Shown: in pieces, positions 43,944 to 53,653 of the stretch
How the letters are laid out: the number at the start of each line of letters is the position of its first letter
Numbering within the stretch: the first letter of the stretch is position 1
Assembly: GCA_003281415.1 (NCBI GenBank)
Contig: QCCC01000007.1
Span: forward strand, 1-53,833
Length of the DNA stretch: 53,833 nucleotides
Reading direction: 5' to 3'
Source: Prochlorococcus sp. AG-347-K15
GTDB taxonomy: Bacteria > Cyanobacteriota > Cyanobacteriia > PCC-6307 > Cyanobiaceae
Position numbers and translations under genes: made by a program
The notes under the pieces: model-generated
What the model was told of the DNA's origin: nothing
What the model saw: only the letters and a program-made list of their open reading frames with translations
Databases searched by the model: none

Positions 43944-45229
43944 TTTTCTTTTCTTCTAAGCAGTTCTTCATATTGAGTTTTTTCCCATCCATTATTATTT
44001 GGTTCCCATATTTTTAAACCTCTTAAAGATTTAGGAAGATATTCTTGTACTACCCAATTACCTGGATACTTATGAGGATTGACATAACTATTAGAATTAT
44101 TTTTTAAATGAAGTGGAACTTCAAAAGCATTGGTAGATTTGATTGTTTCAATTGCTTTAAAAATACTTTTCGTACTATTACTTTTTGGAGAAATAGCTAA
44201 ATATAAAGATGCCTGCGTTAAAAAATATAATCCTTCTGGGAGACCAACTCTATAAAAAGCATCACAACAGGATTGTACTACTACTATGGCATTCGGATCA
44301 GCTATTCCAATATCTTCACTAGCAGATATAAGTAGTCTTCTAAAAATAAAATTAGGATCTTCACCAGCCTCCAACATATTCGCAAGCCAGAATAAAGTTG
44401 CATCTGGATCAGAACCTCTTATGGACTTGATAAAGGCACTTATTACATCGTAATGATTTTGACCATTTTTATCGTAAACAATATTTTTCTTTTGAAGTGC
44501 ATCCTCTGCTATTGAGAGATTAATGTTGATTGCTTTAGCATCATTTTCAGCAGTTGTTTCTATGGCCATCTCAAGGGCATTGATTAATATTCTTGCATCT
44601 CCGCCAGAAAATTTAATTAAATGACTTATAGCATCTTGAGTTAAATAAACCTTTTTTGAATCTTTTTGTTTTGAATAGTGAGTAATGACTTTTTGTATTA
44701 TTTTCTGCAAATCATTTTCTGCCAAAGGAAGTAATGTAAAAATACGAGACCTGCTAACAAGCGCTTTATTAACAGCAAAGAAAGGGTTTTCAGTTGTGGC
44801 ACCAATAAAAGTTATAGTTCCATTTTCTATTGAAGGTAATAAAGCATCTTGCTGAACTGTTGTAAATCTATGAACCTCATCGATAAACAAAATTGTTTTT
44901 CTTTTTGAATTTATTAATCTATCTTTTGCATTAGAGATTTCATTTCTTAATTCTTTAACGCTTGATAATACGGCATTTAACTTAATTAATTTTGACCGCG
45001 TATTAAAGGAAATAATTTCAATTAGAGTAGTTTTTCCAACACCAGGAGGACCAGAAAAAATAAAATTACTAATCTTATCTTTTAATATTGCACTTCTTAA
45101 AAGCGAATTCTCATTCAGGATTGATTGTTGGCCAAAAAAATCTTCCAAATTCTTTGGTCTTAATTTATCTGCCAAAGGTGCATTATTTTCTATTTGAGAA
45201 TAATTAGTAAATAAATTTTCTGAATGCAT
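43940..45229 (-). CDS. rarA: Replication-associated recombination protein A (MgsA/RarA)
   Basis: A 429-residue AAA+ ATPase acting at stalled replication forks. Walker A is GPPGVGKTT (60-68), Walker B FIDEVHR (Asp117-Glu118), and sensor 1 is GATTENP. The C-terminal oligomerisation domain has the EAGEDPNFIFRRLLISASED sequence of the family. It sits just after pgm (33 bp) on the same strand and overlaps the PPTase 3' end. Confidence 0.94.
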   Translation of the reverse strand: MHSENLFTNYSQIENNAPLADKLRPKNLEDFFGQQSILNENSLLRSAILKDKISNFIFSGPPGVGKTTLIEIISFNTRSKLIKLNAVLSSVKELRNEISNAKDRLINSKRKTILFIDEVHRFTTVQQDALLPSIENGTITFIGATTENPFFAVNKALVSRSRIFTLLPLAENDLQKIIQKVITHYSKQKDSKKVYLTQDAISHLIKFSGGDARILINALEMAIETTAENDAKAININLSIAEDALQKKNIVYDKNGQNHYDVISAFIKSIRGSDPDATLFWLANMLEAGEDPNFIFRRLLISASEDIGIADPNAIVVVQSCCDAFYRVGLPEGLYFLTQASLYLAISPKSNSTKSIFKAIETIKSTNAFEVPLHLKNNSNSYVNPHKYPGNWVVQEYLPKSLRGLKIWEPNNNGWEKTQYEELLRRKEN

Positions 45230-45262
45230 ATAAATAAAATCAAAAAATCATTACTTTCAATT

Positions 45263-46900
45263 CTAAGTAATTACTGTAGGAGTTTCCATTTGAGTAAGTT
45301 TTGAAATATTCAATAAAGCATCTAAATCATCTATTAGAGGTTTCAAAGCGATCTGAGGATTTAACGAAAGATTTTGTTGAGGATCGAAAAATTTCTCAAA
45401 ATAAAGTCTTAATGTTGCACCCTTAGTTCCAGTTCCAGAAAGGCGTACAATTACTCGAGAATTATCATCAAGGACCAATCTTAAACCTTGATTTTCACTT
45501 ATGGAATTATCAACGGGATCTAAATATGAAAAGTTATCTGCAACTTTAACTAAATGGCCAGCAAAACTATTTCCTTTTAAATTTTCGAGAATAGAAGTTA
45601 GATTACCAAAGATTTGATTAGCAATATTTGAGGGAATTGCCTCATAATCATGCCTTGAATAATAATTCCTACCAAATTGTTTCCAATGATTCTGCATCAA
45701 ATCACTTACCGAACATTTTTTCTCAGCTAAAACTTGTAACCAATACAAAACTGCCCATAGTCCATCTTTCTCTCTCACATGATTACTGCCTGTTCCGAAA
45801 CTTTCTTCTCCACATAAAGTAATTAAATTAGCATCTAAAAGATTTCCAAAAAACTTCCAGCCAGTAGGTGTCTCGAAACAAGGTATATTTAATGCTCGAG
45901 CAACATTATCAACCGCTGAGCTAGTTGGCATGGATCGTGCCACACCTGTAATACCATCTTTATAACCAGGTACGCATATTGTGTTAGCAGTCATAACTGC
46001 AAGGCTATCACTAGGATTTACAAAACATCCACTTCCTAAAATCATATTCCTATCTCCATCTCCATCGCATGCAGCGCCAAAACTGTAAGATTTTTTATTT
46101 AACAACAAATCAGCCAAGTGTGATGCATAAGTAAGATTAGGATCAGGATGCAAACCTCCAAAATCTTTTAACGGGTTACCATTCATGACACAATCATGTG
46201 CAAGACCCATTTTTTCAACAAAAATATTTTTAGCATATGGTCCTGTAACCGCATTCATTGCATCAAAGATTAACGAGAAGTCTTTTTTTAAAAAATCACT
46301 AATTTGATCAAAATCAAAAATTTTCTCCATCAAATTAGAATAATCTTTTAATCCATCAATAATTTCTAAGGTAGTCTCACCGTAAGAATAAGTTCCATAT
46401 TCAATAAAATCAGGTAATTGAATTTTACAAATTTTATAACTAGTTAGTAATTGTGAAGCCTTGAAAATCTTATTAGTAATTATCTCAGGAGCTGGGCCAC
46501 CATTAGAGATATTTAATTTCACTCCAAAGTCGCCATCAATACCACCAGGATTATGGCTCGCAGAAAGAATAATTCCACCAATAGCATTTTCTTTTCTTAT
46601 TAAATGTGATGTCGCTGGAGTAGATAATAAACCGTATTTTGGAACAATAACCCTTTGAACTTTATGAGCAATGCATATTTGGACAATTTTTTCTATTGCT
46701 TCAATATTGCCATATCTGCCATCACCACCAACTACTAATGTAGAACCTTTTAAATCATCCAATGATTGTAAGATTGCTTCAATAAAAATTTCTAAATAAT
46801 GTTCTTCCTGAAACTTTAAAGTACTTTTTCTTAACCCAGAAGTGCCTGGTTTTTGATCTAGAAAAGGAGAATTGATATTAATTACATTAACTTGAGTCAT
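45263..46900 (-). CDS. pgm: Phosphoglucomutase
   Basis: The enzyme interconverts glucose-1- and glucose-6-phosphate, linking glycogen and the Calvin-cycle sugar pool. The 545 residues have the phosphoserine loop LSASHNPGG with Ser115, the Mg loop DGDGDR (279-284), the sugar loop CGEESFGTGSNH, and the phosphate-binding VRLSGTGTKGA near the C-terminus. These resemble eukaryote-like PGM1 rather than the short PMM/PGM form. Confidence 0.96.
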   Translation of the reverse strand: MTQVNVININSPFLDQKPGTSGLRKSTLKFQEEHYLEIFIEAILQSLDDLKGSTLVVGGDGRYGNIEAIEKIVQICIAHKVQRVIVPKYGLLSTPATSHLIRKENAIGGIILSASHNPGGIDGDFGVKLNISNGGPAPEIITNKIFKASQLLTSYKICKIQLPDFIEYGTYSYGETTLEIIDGLKDYSNLMEKIFDFDQISDFLKKDFSLIFDAMNAVTGPYAKNIFVEKMGLAHDCVMNGNPLKDFGGLHPDPNLTYASHLADLLLNKKSYSFGAACDGDGDRNMILGSGCFVNPSDSLAVMTANTICVPGYKDGITGVARSMPTSSAVDNVARALNIPCFETPTGWKFFGNLLDANLITLCGEESFGTGSNHVREKDGLWAVLYWLQVLAEKKCSVSDLMQNHWKQFGRNYYSRHDYEAIPSNIANQIFGNLTSILENLKGNSFAGHLVKVADNFSYLDPVDNSISENQGLRLVLDDNSRVIVRLSGTGTKGATLRLYFEKFFDPQQNLSLNPQIALKPLIDDLDALLNISKLTQMETPTVIT

Positions 46901-46932
46901 ATTTTTAAAAAACTTCCAAAAATCTAACTAAA

Positions 46933-47103
46933 TTAATGAGGCATTTCGGATGTTCTTAACATAGCGATAAACCATAATGAGGAAATTAGTAATGCACTAA
47001 GAATTCCATAGTTAACACCAAATTTAGAAATTGTAATTGGAACTATTAGTGGAAATGATAATGCTCCAAGCAATGGAGTAAAAGTTACAATTTTTTTCAG
47101 CAT
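46933..47103 (-). CDS. Small membrane protein, unknown
   Basis: A 56-residue ATG frame, too short for most gene lists. Two hydrophobic segments (about 8-26 and 33-48) are joined by a short loop (SKFGVNY), and the tail is RTSEMPH. It lies neatly between pgm and the DUF4912 gene on the same strand, 12 bp from the latter, and fills an otherwise empty 215-bp space. Coding is likely; function is unknown. Confidence 0.6.
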   Translation of the reverse strand: MLKKIVTFTPLLGALSFPLIVPITISKFGVNYGILSALLISSLWFIAMLRTSEMPH

Positions 47104-47115
47104 TAATTTAATTTA

Positions 47116-48201
47116 TTAAAACCATTCAGTCTCAGCATTATCTTTTTCGTTAGTATCGTCAAGTGGTGTAGTTCTATCAAATTTCATTGATATACTTTTT
47201 TCTTGCTCACCAGATATATCAACAGCTTTAATATCATATTTTTGAGTCCCATCTCTAAATGGAACTTGAATTCTAAAAGTACCATCTGCAGCAAGGGGTA
47301 CATCTTCTCCACCTATTGTCAGTTTTGCAGAAGGGTCTGTAGCTCCATAAACAATTAATTCAGCATCAGCAACGAGCCAAAAAGATCTATTTTTAACAAT
47401 TCCGCTTCCAGAATCATTTAAACCTGAAGACCATTTACCAGCACCTGATTCTGTGAGATTATCATTGAGGTTTGTTGAATTTACATTTTCCATGAATTCT
47501 TCAGAACCAACTTTCCTTCTGAGTGGAATATTAGTTGCTGCTTGATATAACCTTTCATGCATGCCATTTTGTTCTGAAACGACAGGATTGGAAATGCCTG
47601 GCAATGACTCAGAAGTGGAATCTAAATTAAAAGGTACAAATTTATCAAGAATTTGCTCAGAAGGATGAGAGCCAGGAACGTGACTTATAGAAGAAAATGC
47701 CAATGACATCCAGTTGAAACCATATTTATAACCTAATTCAACTTTATAGTCTCTATCTGCAAGTGGAATTGGCAAGTACCACTCAGTACTGTAACTATCA
47801 ACAGCTATCTCCCTTAGTGTTCCTTGATTCAAGTTGCTTCCTTCAGAACCAGATGCATCAAATAATCGTAAGCATAATTTATTAGCTCCCAAAGATTGAG
47901 CTTTTTCTCGATCTGCATCAGAAATTTGCCAAAAAACATAAGCCCAATCTGGATCTCTGGGTAGAAAGACTACATTTGTTTTAACTTCTTCACTACTGTT
48001 AAAAGAATTGGACTCAATAGTTTCTTCAAATTTTGACTGAGGTAAAGTATTAAATATTTTTTTTGTAGCTTTTTCTTGATATTTGAGTATTAAATCAACC
48101 AAAACAGCTTTTGTTTTGCGACTGTATAGAGGAACTGATAATTTACTTGCTTCTTGACGTAATTGTCTGAGGGTAAGAGAGAGTAATTGATCTTTATTCA
48201 T
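47116..48201 (-). CDS. DUF4912 protein with N-terminal Rho-N/SAP-like motif
   Basis: A 361-residue protein. I chose ATG 48201 (MNKDQLLSLTLRQLRQEASK), since the in-frame extension to 48312 is low-complexity. The first 45 residues look like a Rho N-terminal/SAP-like helical motif that can bind nucleic acid. Residues about 70-200 resemble DUF4912 (FLPRDPDWAYVFWQISD, WYLPIPLADRDYKVELGY). The rest is Gly/Ser-rich with an Ig-like C-terminal segment. The role is unknown; a link between nucleic acid and surface is only a guess. Confidence 0.8.
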   Translation of the reverse strand: MNKDQLLSLTLRQLRQEASKLSVPLYSRKTKAVLVDLILKYQEKATKKIFNTLPQSKFEETIESNSFNSSEEVKTNVVFLPRDPDWAYVFWQISDADREKAQSLGANKLCLRLFDASGSEGSNLNQGTLREIAVDSYSTEWYLPIPLADRDYKVELGYKYGFNWMSLAFSSISHVPGSHPSEQILDKFVPFNLDSTSESLPGISNPVVSEQNGMHERLYQAATNIPLRRKVGSEEFMENVNSTNLNDNLTESGAGKWSSGLNDSGSGIVKNRSFWLVADAELIVYGATDPSAKLTIGGEDVPLAADGTFRIQVPFRDGTQKYDIKAVDISGEQEKSISMKFDRTTPLDDTNEKDNAETEWF

Positions 48202-48475
48202 GATCCCATCAGCCACTTTAAATTCTCCGTTTTTGTTTGGGATCAGTATGTTCTTTTTTTTCGGGAATTGTGTGTCTTTTTGCCATGTCGTCAGGATCCT
48301 CTGACTACTCAAAAATTCTCAAAATTGATATTTCTCTTCAAAACAGTTGGTATCAAAGCAGTTAATTAATTTTAAGGTCTTTTTTAAATGTAAATTAATT
48401 TTCTTTTTTTTTAAATTTTATTACCTGAATTTGTTAACGACTCAACAAAAATATATTTTTTCTTCGGGATCAAAT

Positions 48476-48832
48476 TTAAGGGGTTCTATTTTCTTTAACT
48501 AGTAGTACTAGATCAACTATTTCTAAATCATCAATATTTTTACCTATTTTTTTTGAAAAAGTACTTAGTTTGTTTGAAGTAGATTCTATTTGATGATAAA
48601 AAAGATCACTAAATTTTTTATCATCAAATTTTTTGGATTGATTATCACACCATTCTCTTAGGGAATTTTTATTTTCAAGACTATTATGTATATTGATAAT
48701 TTTTAAAATCTGGAGACAATGTGCAAGGATTCTTATATGGTGTTTTTGCATTATTGTTAGATCAAGGTTATCAATTTCTTGAATAGTTTGGATGTTTAAG
48801 GGGTTCGATGAGGGATCAAAATTATTTGACAT
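48476..48832 (-). CDS. Hypothetical protein upstream of suf
   Basis: A 118-residue soluble helical protein with three cysteines or fewer and no known motif (LTIMQKHHIRILAHCLQIL is a likely helix). It is divergent from sufB across about 96 bp. In many cyanobacteria the SufR repressor gene occupies this divergent position, but this protein is about half the SufR length and has no winged-helix or Cys pattern I can see, so I do not call it SufR. Confidence 0.65.
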   Translation of the reverse strand: MSNNFDPSSNPLNIQTIQEIDNLDLTIMQKHHIRILAHCLQILKIINIHNSLENKNSLREWCDNQSKKFDDKKFSDLFYHQIESTSNKLSTFSKKIGKNIDDLEIVDLVLLVKENRTP

Positions 48833-48928
48833 TAACTTTTAGTTTTAATAAAGGAAAAAAACTCAATATTGGGGGTATCTTTCGTTAGAGTATATAAAGC
48901 TAATTGTAATAGGTTATTTTTGGATAAC

Positions 48929-50371
48929 ATGGTTAACGAAAATTTAGTTAAAGATGTAGTAAAGGAGCCTTACAAATATGGTTTCGTTACAGATATTGAA
49001 ACTGAAAAAATTGCAAAGGGATTGAATGAGGACATAATAAGACTTATTTCACAAAAAAAAGAAGAACCAAAATATCTCCTTGATTTTAGATTAAAAGCTT
49101 TTAAAAAATGGCAAAATATGGATGAACCTGATTGGGCAGGATTGGGATACAAACAAATCGATTATCAAGATATTATTTATTATTCTGCTCCCAAACAAAA
49201 AGAAAAAATTTCCAGTTTAGATGAAGTTGATCCCAAACTTCTTGAGACTTTTGACAAATTGGGAATACCTCTCACTGAGCAGAAAAAACTCACAAATGTG
49301 GCGGTAGATGCAGTCTTTGATAGTGTTTCTATAGCTACAACATTTAGAGAGGAACTGGCTGAACATGGGGTTATATTTTGCTCAATCAGTGAAGCAGTAA
49401 AAAATCACTCTGATTTAATTGAGAAATATTTAGGTACAGTAGTTCCAGCTAGTGATAATTATTTTGCAGCACTAAATTCTGCTGTTTTTAGTGATGGTTC
49501 TTTTGTTTATATACCAAAAGGTGTTACATGTCCGATGGACCTATCTTCCTACTTCAGAATTAATAGTGGAGATTCTGGACAATTCGAGAGAACACTTATA
49601 ATTGCTGAAGAATCGAGTTCTGTAAGTTATCTAGAAGGCTGTACAGCGCCAATGTTTGACACAAATACCTTACATGCTGCAGTTGTGGAACTCATAGCTC
49701 TAGACGATGCCTCAATAAAATATTCAACAGTACAAAATTGGTATGCTGGTGATGAAGAAGGTGTTGGCGGAATTTTTAATTTTGTCACCAAGAGAGGAAA
49801 ATGTTTAGGTAAGAGAAGTAAAATTAGCTGGTCTCAAGTTGAAACAGGTTCTTCAATTACATGGAAATATCCTAGCTGTCTCCTTTTAGGGGAAGAATCC
49901 ATAGGAGAATTTTATTCAGTAGCACTCACCAATAATCTTCAGCAAGCAGATACCGGCACAAAAATGATCCATATTGGCCCCAAAACCAAATCAACTATTG
50001 TTAGCAAAGGTATAAGTGCAGGTAATTCAATCAATAGCTATAGAGGCCTTGTCAAAATGGGAACAAAAGCTGCAGGATCAAGAAATTACAGTCAATGTGA
50101 TTCAATGTTAATAGGGGATCAAGCTTCTGCAAATACATTTCCTTATATCAAATCTCAACAACCCAATTCGGAAATTGAGCATGAAGCAAGCACATGTAGA
50201 ATCTCTGAAGATCAACTTTTTTATCTCCAAAGCAGAGGTATAGAATTTGAAGAGGCGGTATCTATGATGGTCAGTGGTTTCTGCAGAGATGTATTTAATC
50301 AATTACCTATGGAATTTGCTGCTGAAGCTGATAAGTTACTAGCGCTTAAACTTGAAGGATCAGTAGGTTAA
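48929..50371 (+). CDS. sufB: Fe-S cluster assembly scaffold SufB
   Basis: Core scaffold of the SUF system, which builds Fe-S clusters for photosystem I, ferredoxins and radical-SAM enzymes. I chose ATG 48929 (480 residues); an in-frame TTG at 48869 would add 20 residues. The beta-helix core has [35 protein letters not shown] and the C-terminal [12 protein letters not shown]. It leads the sufBCDS operon: sufC starts 21 bp after its stop. Confidence 0.97.
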   Translation: MVNENLVKDVVKEPYKYGFVTDIETEKIAKGLNEDIIRLISQKKEEPKYLLDFRLKAFKKWQNMDEPDWAGLGYKQIDYQDIIYYSAPKQKEKISSLDEVDPKLLETFDKLGIPLTEQKKLTNVAVDAVFDSVSIATTFREELAEHGVIFCSISEAVKNHSDLIEKYLGTVVPASDNYFAALNSAVFSDGSFVYIPKGVTCPMDLSSYFRINSGDSGQFERTLIIAEESSSVSYLEGCTAPMFDTNTLHAAVVELIALDDASIKYSTVQNWYAGDEEGVGGIFNFVTKRGKCLGKRSKISWSQVETGSSITWKYPSCLLLGEESIGEFYSVALTNNLQQADTGTKMIHIGPKTKSTIVSKGISAGNSINSYRGLVKMGTKAAGSRNYSQCDSMLIGDQASANTFPYIKSQQPNSEIEHEASTCRISEDQLFYLQSRGIEFEEAVSMMVSGFCRDVFNQLPMEFAAEADKLLALKLEGSVG

Positions 50372-50392
50372 TTAATCAATTTCTAAACTGAT

Positions 50393-51178
50393 ATGCAAAG
50401 TAAAATGAAAGAATCAGATCCAATATTAGAAGTTGAAAATCTCTTTGCATCTACTGATAATCTTCCAATTTTGAAGGGAGTTTCACTAAGTGTCTATCCT
50501 GGAGAAATCCATGCCATTATGGGAAGAAATGGTTGTGGCAAAAGTACTCTTTCGAAAATCATTGCAGGACACCCCTCGTATAATATTACAAGTGGTGACA
50601 TAAAATTTTCAGGTGAAAATATCAACTCTTTGGAACCTGAAGAAAGATCTCAATCAGGAATTTTCCTTGGTTTCCAATATCCTATAGAAATTCCAGGCGT
50701 TAGTAATCTTGAGTTTCTTAGAGTTTCAACGAATGCTAGAAGGAAATTCCTTAAAAAAGAAGAATTGGATACTTTTGATTTTGAGGAATTAGTTAAAGAA
50801 AAGTTAGAACTAGTGAAAATGGATCATGCATTCCTATCAAGGAGTGTAAATCAAGGTTTTTCCGGAGGTGAAAAGAAAAGAAATGAAATTCTGCAAATGG
50901 CTTTACTTGAGCCCAAGATAGCAATATTAGATGAGACCGATTCTGGACTAGATATTGATGCTCTTAGAATAGTCGCATCAGGAATTAAAAAAATATCTAA
51001 TGCTCAGACTGGAATTATATTAATTACTCACTACCAAAGATTACTTGATGAAATTGAACCAAATTATGTCCACGTTATGGCAGACGGACAAATCATAAAA
51101 ACTGGTGGGAGTGATCTTGCTTTGGAACTTGAAAAAAAAGGTTATGAATGGACTGATAACTTTGTAAAAGAGACTTAA
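50393..51178 (+). CDS. sufC: SUF ABC-type ATPase SufC
   Basis: The ATPase of the SufBCD complex. The 261 residues have Walker [10 protein letters not shown] (44-52), [11 protein letters not shown] as signature, and [13 protein letters not shown] at Walker B, typical of SufC and unlike transport ATPases. A second in-frame ATG at 50405 is possible. It lies 21 bp after sufB and 4 bp before sufD. Confidence 0.97.
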   Translation: MQSKMKESDPILEVENLFASTDNLPILKGVSLSVYPGEIHAIMGRNGCGKSTLSKIIAGHPSYNITSGDIKFSGENINSLEPEERSQSGIFLGFQYPIEIPGVSNLEFLRVSTNARRKFLKKEELDTFDFEELVKEKLELVKMDHAFLSRSVNQGFSGGEKKRNEILQMALLEPKIAILDETDSGLDIDALRIVASGIKKISNAQTGIILITHYQRLLDEIEPNYVHVMADGQIIKTGGSDLALELEKKGYEWTDNFVKET

Positions 51179-51182
51179 TCGA

Positions 51183-52400
51183 ATGGAAATTATTGAAAAA
51201 ATAAAAACTAATAAATTATTTGACAATCAAACAGAAATACAAAAAATCTGTCTTCAGAAATTACAATCAAGTCCCCTACCTAATCCTAAAAGTGAATTAT
51301 GGAGACTTTCAAATAAATCAAAATTTTCAAACTTTTTAAACTACTCGGTTAATGAAAAAAATCCAAAATTTGATATACCTTATCCAGAAAGTTCTCAGAA
51401 TAATATTCGATTAATAATTGGTGAAAATTGCCAAATTAAATTAATAAAAGAAAACTATTCAATACAGCAATTAAGTGAAGATGAACTAAATAAATATATC
51501 AAAGAACAGATAGCTTGTTTTGATCAAAACGAGAATTGGAGTGACTTACTAAATCTGTCTTTAAGTTCTAAACAGAATTTCTTGGCATTAAAAATAAATG
51601 GATCAAAAATCCCTCCTATTGAAATTTTTAGTCATGCATCAAGTAATTCTTTAAACGTAAAAACACTGGTAATATTATTGGAAAAGAATTGCGATATTGA
51701 ATTATTACAGGTAAATCTTGGAAAAGAAAACTCTTCATTATCCCAGTCAACATTTTTTTTATTAGAAGAAAATAGTTCCGTGAATCATGGTGTTGTTTCT
51801 TACGGTGAAAACAGATCAAATTTACTAAATTCTCTCAATGTAATTCAACAACAAAATAGCGAATATAACTTAGGCTCCTTACATTTCAAATTCAATTATG
51901 CAAGATTTGAAATTAGTATTAAACAATCTGCAGGAAATGCTAAAACCAATATCAAAGGTATGCAAGTAACCAAAAAAGATGAACAAATTTCTACTTATAC
52001 AAAAATAGACTTTAATGGTCCAAATGGATTTCTAGATCAAATCAACAAATCACTTGCTGACGATAAATCACATGCAATATTTGAAGGTTCAATAATAGTA
52101 CCGAAAATTGCCCAGAAAACTGATGCTTCTCAATTAAGCAGAAATTTACTTTTATCAAATCACGCACAAATAGATACCAAACCTCAATTAGAAATAATTG
52201 CAGATGATGTCAAATGCAAACACGGAGCGACAATTTCGCAATTAAATGAAGAAGAACTTTTTTATATGCGAACGAGAGGGATCACATTACCAGAAGCAAG
52301 TAAACTACAATTAAGTTCTTACTTTCAAGAAATAATTTCATTTATTCCAGTTTCAAAAGATAGATGGGATTTGCTTGATAAACTTTTAAATGAGAATTAA
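51183..52400 (+). CDS. sufD: SUF complex subunit SufD
   Basis: A paralog of SufB that pairs with it on the cluster scaffold and helps bring in iron. The 405 residues have a divergent N-terminus, but the C-terminal beta-helix is typical: DDVKCKHGATISQLNEEELF and YMRTRGITLPEASKLQL. It follows sufC by 4 bp, and its stop shares one base with the sufS start (TAATG). Confidence 0.95.
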   Translation: MEIIEKIKTNKLFDNQTEIQKICLQKLQSSPLPNPKSELWRLSNKSKFSNFLNYSVNEKNPKFDIPYPESSQNNIRLIIGENCQIKLIKENYSIQQLSEDELNKYIKEQIACFDQNENWSDLLNLSLSSKQNFLALKINGSKIPPIEIFSHASSNSLNVKTLVILLEKNCDIELLQVNLGKENSSLSQSTFFLLEENSSVNHGVVSYGENRSNLLNSLNVIQQQNSEYNLGSLHFKFNYARFEISIKQSAGNAKTNIKGMQVTKKDEQISTYTKIDFNGPNGFLDQINKSLADDKSHAIFEGSIIVPKIAQKTDASQLSRNLLLSNHAQIDTKPQLEIIADDVKCKHGATISQLNEEELFYMRTRGITLPEASKLQLSSYFQEIISFIPVSKDRWDLLDKLLNEN

Positions 52401-53653
52401 TGGAAACGATTCAAAATTTTCCTGAAATAACTAAGAAAGACTTTCCTCTTTTAAATAAGCACTTAAAAAGTAATGGACAAATTATTTATTTAGACCATGC
52501 TGCAACCACTCAAAAACCAATACAAGTCTTAAAAAAAATTGATGAATATTATAGAAACTTTAATGCCAATGTACATAGAGGCGCACATCAATTAAGCGCT
52601 AAAGCAACAGAAGAATTTGAAAATGCAAGATATTTAATTAGCAAATATATAAAAGCGAATTCAGCAAAAGAAATTATTTTCACAAGAAATGCTACTGAAG
52701 CAATCAATCTAGCGGCAAGATCATGGGGCGAATCTTCATTAAGAGAAAACGATGAAATTCTCTTATCAATAATGGAGCATCATAGCAATATTGTTCCATG
52801 GCAAATGGTTGCAGGAAAAAATAAATGCAAATTAAAATTTGTTGGTATAGATAAAGATGGAAAATTAGATATAGACGATTTTAAATCAAAACTAACATCT
52901 AGAACTAAGCTTGTTAGCCTCGTTCATGTAAGTAATACTCTAGGTTGCTGCAATCCAATCAAAGAGATAACTAAATTAGCTAAACAAAAAGGATCTTTAG
53001 TATTAATAGACGCATGTCAAAGTTTGGCGCATCAAAAACTGGATGTAAATGATCTTGATATAGATTTTTTAGCGGGATCAGGACATAAACTTTGCGGACC
53101 TACTGGCATTGGTTTCCTCTGGTCAAGAAAAGAAATACTAGAAAAAATTCCTCCTCTCTTTGGAGGTGGCGAAATGATTCAAGATGTTTTTGAAGAGACA
53201 AGTACTTGGGCCGAGCTACCACATAAATTTGAAGCTGGAACTCCAGCCATTGCAGAAGCGATAGGTCTAGCAGAAGCAATTAATTATATAAACACTATTG
53301 GATTGAAAGAAATTCATGAATATGAAAAGGCTATTACCAAATATTTATTTGAAAAATTAAAGCAAATAGAAAATATTGAAATTATAGGTCCATCTCCGGA
53401 GATAGATCCAGACAGAGCATCACTTGCCACCTTTTATATCAAAAATATACATTCAAACGATATTGCTGAAATTCTTGATTCAAAAGGTATTTGCATCAGA
53501 AGTGGGCATCATTGCTGTCAACCTCTTCACAGATATATTGGAATTAAATCAACGGCTAGAATTAGTATGAATTTCACAACAAATAAGGAAGAAATTGATA
53601 TGTTTATAGAAAAATTAAAAGATACTATTGATTTTCTAAAAATCAATTCTTAA
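52400..53653 (+). CDS. sufS: Cysteine desulfurase SufS
   Basis: A PLP enzyme that takes sulfur from cysteine for Fe-S assembly. The 417 residues have the PLP lysine K230 in SGHKLCGPTG and the active-site cysteine in RSGHHCCQP (Cys372, next to Cys373). This is a class II (SufS-type) enzyme. These normally need a SufE-type acceptor, which is not encoded in the visible operon. The 3' end overlaps the S9 peptidase gene by 4 bp. Confidence 0.96.
   Translation: METIQNFPEITKKDFPLLNKHLKSNGQIIYLDHAATTQKPIQVLKKIDEYYRNFNANVHRGAHQLSAKATEEFENARYLISKYIKANSAKEIIFTRNATEAINLAARSWGESSLRENDEILLSIMEHHSNIVPWQMVAGKNKCKLKFVGIDKDGKLDIDDFKSKLTSRTKLVSLVHVSNTLGCCNPIKEITKLAKQKGSLVLIDACQSLAHQKLDVNDLDIDFLAGSGHKLCGPTGIGFLWSRKEILEKIPPLFGGGEMIQDVFEETSTWAELPHKFEAGTPAIAEAIGLAEAINYINTIGLKEIHEYEKAITKYLFEKLKQIENIEIIGPSPEIDPDRASLATFYIKNIHSNDIAEILDSKGICIRSGHHCCQPLHRYIGIKSTARISMNFTTNKEEIDMFIEKLKDTIDFLKINS

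Noticed and set aside
48476..48832. SufR repressor
   Set aside because: The protein is about half the expected length and lacks a visible winged helix and cysteine cluster.
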